This document shows positions 59,321 to 64,000 of a DNA stretch of 64,000 nt, one piece after another. The position numbers and the translations under genes were made by a program. Source of the DNA: an uncultured Anaerotruncus sp. (GTDB taxonomy: Bacteria > Bacillota > Clostridia > Oscillospirales > Acutalibacteraceae); NCBI GenBank assembly GCA_900539775.1, contig UQDL01000002.1:248001-312000 (forward strand). The letters run 5' to 3'. The number at the start of each line of letters is the position of its first letter. The first letter of the stretch is position 1. Below the pieces are notes generated by a model. The model was not told where the DNA came from. It ran no database searches and was given only the letters and a program-made list of their open reading frames with translations.

Positions 59321-60097
59321 TTACGGTTTAAGAAGAAAAGCGGATTCAAGAGGTGAAAATCCCAAATCGCACAAATGATTTTTCACTTTTTCGATTTCTG
59401 AATGCATAACAAAGAATTCGGGGTCATGTGCATCGAGACCTATAATTACATCATTACCCACATCAGCTGCTATTTTCCAAAAAACATCCGTTGGATAATG
59501 GCGATGAGAAACAAGGCCCAAGAAATTATATTCAAGAGGAAAACCAAGTTCCTTAACCCTTTTGCAAAGGTGATACATTTTTTCGCAATAAACATCCTCA
59601 CTGCCTGTAAAATGAATCAAATCCGGATGCGCAAGATATGTGAATTTTTCGGTTTCAAGCCCTTCTATACACTGCTTTACATAAGATTCCAAAACCTGCA
59701 CGCTTTTTGTTTCATTACCGCTGTAATGAGCGGCAGGCTCAAATTCATTAAGATTGAAATGCTGCCCCAAGATTAAATAATCAATACCAAAGCTTTTAAG
59801 ATAAGCCAATTCATCATTAAAAAGCATTGGATAATATTCAAGCTCAAAGCCAAGCTTTATATCAATCTTATCTGCATATTTATTTTTTAAGTTTTTAATT
59901 GAAGCCGCATAATCCGCCGCAAATTCAGGCTCCATTCTAAAAGAGGAATAATAATTACAGCCCTTTGGAAAAAGCATCGGCGCATGATCGGAAAAGCCGA
60001 GTTCATCAAACCCCCCTTTTAAGGCTGCAAGAACATAATCCTCATCTTTGCCTATTGCATGGTGGCAACGACTTGTGTGAGTGTGATAATTTTTCAT
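59321..60097 (-). CDS. PHP-domain histidinol-phosphatase family protein
   Basis: Probably removes phosphate from histidinol phosphate or a similar metabolite. It has 258 residues with metal ligands in YHTHTSRCHHAIG, GFSDHAPM, FELEYYPM, ILGQHF, LAHPDLI and LDAHDP, the order seen in HisK-type enzymes. No other his gene is nearby, so another phosphate ester is possible. ATG lacks a strong ribosome site. Single gene, ended by a hairpin. Confidence 0.85.
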   Translation of the reverse strand: MKNYHTHTSRCHHAIGKDEDYVLAALKGGFDELGFSDHAPMLFPKGCNYYSSFRMEPEFAADYAASIKNLKNKYADKIDIKLGFELEYYPMLFNDELAYLKSFGIDYLILGQHFNLNEFEPAAHYSGNETKSVQVLESYVKQCIEGLETEKFTYLAHPDLIHFTGSEDVYCEKMYHLCKRVKELGFPLEYNFLGLVSHRHYPTDVFWKIAADVGNDVIIGLDAHDPEFFVMHSEIEKVKNHLCDLGFSPLESAFLLKP

Positions 60098-60144
60098 AAC
60101 ACATTTATTTTATCACATTTTTTCAAAAATTCAACACTCTTTAC

Positions 60145-60173
60145 TTGACAAGCACGATACTTTTTCGTATAAT
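60145..60173 (+). promoter_or_regulatory. Promoter of the tRNA-Asp/tRNA-Thr unit
   Basis: Perfect consensus TTGACA (60145-60150), 17-base spacer, TATAAT (60168-60173). Confidence 0.9.
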
Positions 60174-60203
60174 ACCACTTGCAAACATTAAGTGCTTGCT
60201 TTT

Positions 60204-60280
60204 GGCCCGGTAGTTCAGCTGGTTAGAACGCCTGCCTGTCACGCAGGAGGTCGACGGTTCGAGTCCGTTCCGGGTCGCCA
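60204..60280 (+). tRNA. tRNA-Asp (anticodon GUC)
   Basis: 77 bases with acceptor GGCCCGG / CCGGGTC, anticodon loop CTGTCAC, T loop GTTCGAGTC and encoded CCA. First of a two-tRNA transcript. Confidence 0.97.
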
Positions 60281-60292
60281 ATTTTTTGATAT

Positions 60293-60368
<76 letters not shown>

Positions 60369-60369
60369 G

Positions 60370-60398
60370 CTGCGCAGCAATAGCTGCGCAGTTTTTTT
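60370..60398 (+). terminator. Terminator of the tRNA-Asp/tRNA-Thr unit
   Basis: CTGCGCAG (60370-60377) and CTGCGCAG (60384-60391) pair around CAATAG, then T7. The following 160 bp to the next terminator show no gene. Confidence 0.85.
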
Positions 60399-60558
60399 AT
60401 GCCTTTTTCAGAAAACAAGTAAGCAAAGGAAACATTTATTCATTTATATATAATTTAACACCGCAAAAATCAAAAATGCCGCAAGCGAAAAAATTAAAAG
60501 GATTAAATCAAGTTTTTCTTTTCGCAAAATTTCCCTGTATTCCATTTTTGCGGCAAAA

Positions 60559-60590
60559 AAGGCGTAATCCTCACAAAAGGATTACGCCTT
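60559..60590 (-). terminator. Terminator of the CHAP endolysin gene
   Basis: Twelve-base stem AAGGCGTAATCC / GGATTACGCCTT, followed on the minus strand by T6. Confidence 0.85.
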
Positions 60591-60626
60591 AATTTATAAG
60601 ACATTAAAGCTGTGTTTGCTTAAAAC

Positions 60627-61523
60627 TCAATCAACCGAGCCGCCGTAAACAACAAAGCCGCATTTTTGCCTGCTGCCTGCATTATAAAGCACAAGATACA
60701 TACCGTCTATTTTACCGAGGCAATAGCAGGATTCCCACGGATTAAGAGAGCCGATTTCAAGCAATTTTGCCGTATCTGCATAAACCGTTTCTGCTGTTGA
60801 GCCGTTTTTATAGGTTTTACTTTCAGGCGGCGCATAATTAACGCCTCCCGCATACTCAACAAAACCGGCCTTGTGATTTGCTGTGCCGTCCAATTTATAA
60901 ACAACAACATAGCTGTTGGCGGATTTACTGTAACATAATGCAGTTTCATGCGGAGAAAGTGAACCGATTTTATTTGCAAGTGAATTATCTTTAAATACAT
61001 TTTCTGCTGTTTTACCGTTTTTCCACACAACGGGCTCGGGAAAAGAGCCCGTGCCCTGCAAAGCAGTTAAACCCATTACCCTTCCGTAATCCTTTGGACG
61101 CAAAAAGCCCTTAACCTTATTATATCCGTGCTTAACGAAGCCGCACGGACTGCCTGACGGCCAATTTTGGTCAAAAGACACAAATGAAGAGACATCGCTT
61201 TCACCCGATGCAACGGCTATATGCCCCGCCATTAAGGAATTTATACTTTTTTCCCACACAACAATATCGCCTGCTCTGGGGCGCATCCCTTTTGAATAAA
61301 CAATTCTTGTAAAATAAGGTGTTATTGCATCTTTAGATGAAAAATTATCATAATATTGCCAGGCATCGCCGTAACCGTTCATTTTAGAAACAGGCACACC
61401 GAACACCTTGTTGCAATAAGCTTTTACAACATCAACACATTGATTTTTATTTGTTTTGCTGCCTGCTCCGTCCACATCCGTATACTTACCCGAAAGCGAG
61501 GCAAAAAATTCTTTTAAATACAC
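60627..61523 (-). CDS. CHAP-domain endolysin-like hydrolase with two SH3-like repeats
   Basis: Predicted peptidoglycan amidase/endopeptidase of the phage-lysin kind. It has 298 residues without signal peptide, as expected for a holin-released lysin. The CHAP domain (1-145) has the catalytic C29 (NQCVDVVKAYC) and H101 (AGHIAVASG). Two copies of an SH3-like unit follow, each with WKNGKTAENVFKD / YKNGSTAETVYAD, a GSLSPHE/GSLNPWE turn and a KAGFVEYAGGVN / KCGFVVYGGSVD end. Start GTG 61523 has GGGGGAG upstream. It is 13 bp behind the holin gene, forming a lysis cassette. Confidence 0.88.
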   Translation of the reverse strand: MYLKEFFASLSGKYTDVDGAGSKTNKNQCVDVVKAYCNKVFGVPVSKMNGYGDAWQYYDNFSSKDAITPYFTRIVYSKGMRPRAGDIVVWEKSINSLMAGHIAVASGESDVSSFVSFDQNWPSGSPCGFVKHGYNKVKGFLRPKDYGRVMGLTALQGTGSFPEPVVWKNGKTAENVFKDNSLANKIGSLSPHETALCYSKSANSYVVVYKLDGTANHKAGFVEYAGGVNYAPPESKTYKNGSTAETVYADTAKLLEIGSLNPWESCYCLGKIDGMYLVLYNAGSRQKCGFVVYGGSVD

Positions 61524-61536
61524 ACAATCTCCCCCG

Positions 61537-61716
61537 TTAAAAATTATTTCCGTCTGACGGATTATTTAATATTCCGAACAAAGTTAATATTTCAACAACA
61601 CAAGTGCCTATAACCTTAACTTCATCGCCGAGCTGAGGTGAAAACATTGCAAGCACAATGCATATCTGAGCAAGCACGGCAAGCCAAACAACAGGGCTTT
61701 TTAATCTTTGCTTCAT
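61537..61716 (-). CDS. Small phage-type holin
   Basis: A 59-residue protein with hydrophobic segments about 9-25 (VVWLAVLAQICIVLAMF) and 36-50 (VIGTCVVEILTLFGIL), ending NNPSDGNNF. The layout matches phi-LC3-like holins, in which the two helices are followed by a polar tail starting with D/NP. ATG 61716 has GGTAAGG upstream. Its position directly before the CHAP lysin supports the call. No shared start-motif was found that would prove it. Confidence 0.75.
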   Translation of the reverse strand: MKQRLKSPVVWLAVLAQICIVLAMFSPQLGDEVKVIGTCVVEILTLFGILNNPSDGNNF

Positions 61717-61752
61717 TTATATTTCCTTACCTTTCCGCTGCTATCTGAAACA

Positions 61753-61820
61753 CACGCTTTATTGCAGCAGACAAAGCGTGCCGTTTAAATTAAAACCAAT
61801 TATGCCGCTTTGCTGCGGCA
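61753..61820 (-). other. Two hairpins between the XhlA-like and holin genes
   Basis: CACGCTTT / AAAGCGTG (61753-61760 with 61773-61780) and TGCCGC / GCGGCA (61803-61808 with 61815-61820). Neither is followed by a T run, so they look like processing or stability elements rather than terminators. Confidence 0.5.
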
Positions 61821-61852
61821 CACCATTCAAAAGCATTTATAAAAGAAAAATT

Positions 61853-62107
61853 TTACATTTTTCCTCCGAAATTGCACAGAGTTTCTATGTCTTCCATTCT
61901 ATGATTAAGCACTTTTATTTGTTCTTTGAGAACAGGTATACGCTCTGCAAAAGAATTATGCTTATCAACCTTTTCCTCAAGCTTTTTGATGCGATAATTG
62001 GTAAGCTTTGATGATGCAAGAACTCCGCCGAAAGCACCGACACATGTGCCAAGCAGAGAAAGCAGGGCAACAATTATATTTTCAGTTATAAAACCGCTTC
62101 CTTTCAT
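61853..62107 (-). CDS. XhlA-like small membrane protein of a phage lysis cassette
   Basis: A protein of about 84 residues with one membrane helix near the N-terminus (ENIIVALLSLLGTCVGAFGG) and a C-terminal coiled coil (YRIKKLEEKVDKHNSFAERI ... QIKVLNHRMEDIE). This resembles phage holin-associated proteins next to lysins. The start is uncertain: ATG 62107 has no ribosome site, while AAAGG stands seven bases before an in-frame ATA at about 62089. Promoter at 62130-62157. Confidence 0.65.
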   Translation of the reverse strand: MKGSGFITENIIVALLSLLGTCVGAFGGVLASSKLTNYRIKKLEEKVDKHNSFAERIPVLKEQIKVLNHRMEDIETLCNFGGKM

Positions 62108-62129
62108 TGATTTATTGAGGCAACCTAAC

Positions 62130-62157
62130 AGATTAGCGAAAAAATCAAAAAAGTCAA
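62130..62157 (-). promoter_or_regulatory. Promoter of the lysis cassette
   Basis: Minus strand: TTGACT (62152-62157), 16-base spacer, TAATCT (62130-62135). Confidence 0.55.
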
Positions 62158-62197
62158 GCAAAATAAATTCAAGGTACCGATTATTTCTCTTTTTATA

Positions 62198-62213
62198 TGC
62201 GCTATATAGCGCA
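62198..62213. repeat. 16-bp perfect palindrome, possible operator
   Basis: TGCGCTATATAGCGCA, two-fold symmetric, 40 bp upstream of the lysis-cassette -35 and in the argC upstream region. Fits a helix-turn-helix dimer site; the protein is unknown. Confidence 0.6.
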
Positions 62214-62229
62214 CAAAGGATATATTTTA

Positions 62230-62273
62230 TTGTATAAGTATTGTATATTTATTCTATATTTAATGTATATTTA
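62230..62273. repeat. Four 11-bp tandem repeats upstream of argC
   Basis: Four consecutive units TTGTATAAGTA, TTGTATATTTA, TTCTATATTTA, ATGTATATTTA with no gaps. The core TATATTTA recurs at 62244, 62255 and 62266, exactly one helical turn apart, ending 22 bp before the argC -35. Suits cooperative binding of a regulator on one face of the DNA; ArgR/AhrC is a candidate by context. Confidence 0.6.
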
Positions 62274-62295
62274 TAATATTTTTTTACATATTCTA

Positions 62296-62323
62296 TTGAC
62301 TTTGCTTCAAGTGAGTGTATAAT
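62296..62323 (+). promoter_or_regulatory. Promoter of argC-argJ
   Basis: TTGACT (62296-62301), 16-base spacer, TATAAT (62318-62323). Confidence 0.75.
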
Positions 62324-62442
62324 ATAAGCATAATTATTAGATGCATTATAAATTTGATTTTAAGCAGCCGAAAAACGACATTCAGTCTGCTGCCTAAACG
62401 CTAAAGATTTATAATAATACATCGAAAGGCGATGATAAACGA

Positions 62443-63390
62443 ATGCCAAAGGTTTTTATAGACGGGCAAGCGGGAACGACGGGTTTAAGAATAAAAAGCC
62501 GCTTACAACAGCGAGATGATATAGAACTGCTTGAAACCGCACCGGAAAAGAGAAAAGACAGCGCAGAAATTAAAAAGCTTATCAATGAAAGTGACATTAC
62601 ATTTCTTTGCCTGCCGGACGAAGCAGCCAGGGAAGCTGTTTTACTGCTTGATAAAAACAACAACCATACAAGAATTATTGACGCCTCAACGGCGCACAGA
62701 ACAACACCCGGATGGGCTTACGGATTTCCCGAACTTTCACCGAGCTTCAGAAAATGCATAGAGGAAAATCAATTCATCGCAAATCCCGGATGCTATGCAA
62801 GCGGATTTATTTCCATAGTTTATCCCCTTATTGAACACGGCATCATAAGCAAGGATTATCCCCTAACCTGCTTTGCGGTTTCGGGCTACAGCGGCGGTGG
62901 AAACAAGGCGATTGCCCAATATGAAGCCGAAAACAGAGATGCCGAGCTTGATTCACCAAGGCAGTATGCGCTTGGGCAGGAGCACAAGCATTTAAAAGAG
63001 ATGCAGGCAATAACAGGGCTTGAACGCACACCGATATTTTCACCAATGATTTGCGACTACAAATGCGGAATGGTTGTAAGCATTCCCTTGTTTACAGACT
63101 TGCTTTCAAAAAGCATTACGCCGAATGAAGTCAGAGAAATTCTGAAGGCTCATTACAAAGGCAGTAAATTTGTGAAGGTGCGTGACGAGGGATACAGCAA
63201 AAATATGATAGGCGCAAACAATTTTGAGGGCAGAGACGATATGGAAATTGAGCTAAACGGCAACAGCGAAAGATTTGTTATCACCTCAAGATTTGACAAT
63301 TTAGGCAAAGGCGCAAGCGGTGCGGCAATTGAATGCATGAACATTGCCTGCGGTATCAAAGACGATAAATCACTAAACATCGGAGAGTAA
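62443..63390 (+). CDS. argC: N-acetyl-gamma-glutamyl-phosphate reductase, short type
   Basis: Third step of arginine synthesis, NADPH-dependent. It has 315 residues, the short class. Nucleotide loop FIDGQAGTTGLRI at the N-terminus, catalytic C117 in IANPGCYASGF, then AVSGYSGGGNKAI and FDNLGKGASGAAIECMN. argJ begins four bases after its stop, and together they form an arg operon that continues beyond the window. Confidence 0.95.
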   Translation: MPKVFIDGQAGTTGLRIKSRLQQRDDIELLETAPEKRKDSAEIKKLINESDITFLCLPDEAAREAVLLLDKNNNHTRIIDASTAHRTTPGWAYGFPELSPSFRKCIEENQFIANPGCYASGFISIVYPLIEHGIISKDYPLTCFAVSGYSGGGNKAIAQYEAENRDAELDSPRQYALGQEHKHLKEMQAITGLERTPIFSPMICDYKCGMVVSIPLFTDLLSKSITPNEVREILKAHYKGSKFVKVRDEGYSKNMIGANNFEGRDDMEIELNGNSERFVITSRFDNLGKGASGAAIECMNIACGIKDDKSLNIGE

Positions 63391-63394
63391 AAAA

Positions 63395-64000
63395 ATGGAA
63401 CAAACTAACGGAGGAGTTTGCGCAGCAAAGGGCTTTAAAGCCAACGGCGTTTACTGCGGAATCAAAAAAAGCGACTCGCCAACGCATAAAAACGATTTGG
63501 GAATGATAGTTTCTGATGCACCTTGTGCGGCAGCAGCTGTTTACACAACAAACAAAGTTAAGGGTGCACCGATAATAATAACCCAAAAAAATCTAAAAAA
63601 ATCCAAAGGCACGGCAAAGGCGGTTATTGTTAATTCGAAGAATGCAAACACCTGCAATGCCGACGGAGAGAGCAAGGCTCAAATGATGTGTGACCTTGCG
63701 GCAAAAGCACTTGGAATTAAAAGTGAAGAAGTTATAGTTGCTTCAACCGGAGTTATAGGGCAGATTTTACCGATAGAGCCTATTGAAGAAGGCATAAAAC
63801 CACTTACGGACGGACTTTCATACACAGGCAACGAGGCTGCGGCAACGGCTATTATGACAACAGACACAATAAAGAAAGAATACGCCGTTAAATTTGAAAT
63901 CGGCGGTGTGCAATGCACAATCGGCGGAATGGCAAAAGGCTCCGGCATGATTCACCCGAACATGGCCACAACCTTGAATTTCATAACAACGGATGCCTTA
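63395..64000 (+). CDS. argJ: Glutamate N-acetyltransferase ArgJ, N-terminal part
   Basis: Transfers the acetyl group of N-acetylornithine to glutamate, closing the arginine cycle. 202 codons are present and the frame runs off the right edge. KGFKANGVYCGIKK at the start, VNSKNANTCNADGE, VASTGVIGQILP, MTTDTIKKEYAVKFEI and MAKGSGMIHPNMATTLNFITTDAL are family signatures; the self-cleavage Ala-Thr lies in the NMATTL part. GGAGAG precedes ATG. Confidence 0.95.
   Translation, partial: MEQTNGGVCAAKGFKANGVYCGIKKSDSPTHKNDLGMIVSDAPCAAAAVYTTNKVKGAPIIITQKNLKKSKGTAKAVIVNSKNANTCNADGESKAQMMCDLAAKALGIKSEEVIVASTGVIGQILPIEPIEEGIKPLTDGLSYTGNEAAATAIMTTDTIKKEYAVKFEIGGVQCTIGGMAKGSGMIHPNMATTLNFITTDAL

Larger units (their letters stand above)
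62108..62442. other. 335-bp control region between the lysis cassette and argC
   Basis: Contains divergent promoters, a 16-bp perfect palindrome and four 11-bp tandem repeats, each listed separately. The 118 bp between the argC promoter and argC hold GAAAGG before ATG 62443 and no other signal I can support. Confidence 0.7.

Overview
The window reads as chromosomal DNA of an anaerobic, endospore-forming member of the Clostridia (Bacillota), most like an Oscillospirales/Ruminococcaceae-type gut bacterium. The evidence is a moderately AT-rich sequence with strong GGAGG-type ribosome binding sites and frequent TTG/GTG starts, an IspH-ribosomal protein S1 fusion, the sporulation pair spoIIGA-sigE behind a Spo0A-like box, a CIRCE-controlled groESL, a CdaA-CdaR c-di-AMP module, formate-tetrahydrofolate ligase, and small Clostridia-type families (DUF3343, DUF1858, DUF4364, DUF378, DUF6512). 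Genus placement is inference.

Layout. 0-8.5 kb: 5' part of comEC, a long GH2 beta-galactosidase (lacZ), a divergent FemAB-alanine racemase pair for the cell wall, a membrane protein and a lipoprotein. 8.5-16.9 kb: rpiB, tsaB-tsaE, fhs, rodA, cdaA-cdaR, and a desulfurase-like enzyme coupled to a DUF3343 putative S/Se carrier. 17-22.6 kb: two tandem GPH-type MFS transporters with very long charged C-terminal tails, one of them frameshifted, and upstream a tiny strongly promoted gene that I do not recognise. 22.7-31.3 kb: Sir2 deacylase and MIF-like protein, pyrophosphatase, groESL, and an operon DUF1858-trmK-nif3-rqcH-ispD-ispF. 31.5-38.7 kb: DUF4364 protein and the operon ABC-F / flavoprotein / cmk / plsC / ispH-S1. 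38.8-46.3 kb: manA, DUF378, spoIIGA-sigE, and an operon S26-type peptidase / ABC exporter / GH2 / cyclophilin. 46.4-51 kb: ilvB-ilvN-leuC-leuD for branched-chain amino acids. 51-60 kb: ychF, a SigH-like sigma factor, a zinc-ribbon protein, two tRNA-Ser genes, EFR1 ferredoxin, M28 peptidase, gdhA, a broken VanX-type dipeptidase and a PHP phosphatase. 60-64 kb: tRNA-Asp/tRNA-Thr, a three-gene phage-type lysis cassette (XhlA-like, holin, CHAP endolysin) and argC-argJ.

Most of the window is housekeeping. IspD, IspF and IspH (non-mevalonate isoprenoids), FemAB/Alr/RodA (cell wall), CdaA/CdaR (c-di-AMP), TsaB/TsaE/TrmK/RqcH/ABC-F (tRNA and ribosome), and IlvBN/LeuCD/ArgCJ/GdhA (amino acids) give a consistent core. 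The unusual parts are the tailed MFS pair, the 23-codon gene, the RBS-sequestering hairpin before the DUF3343 gene, the lone lysis cassette with an 11-bp phased repeat and a perfect palindrome in its shared control region with argC, the duplicated tRNA terminator, and the truncated VanX fused to an unrelated fragment. No CRISPR array, insertion sequence or recognisable defence island was seen. All calls come from reading the sequence; no database search was run.
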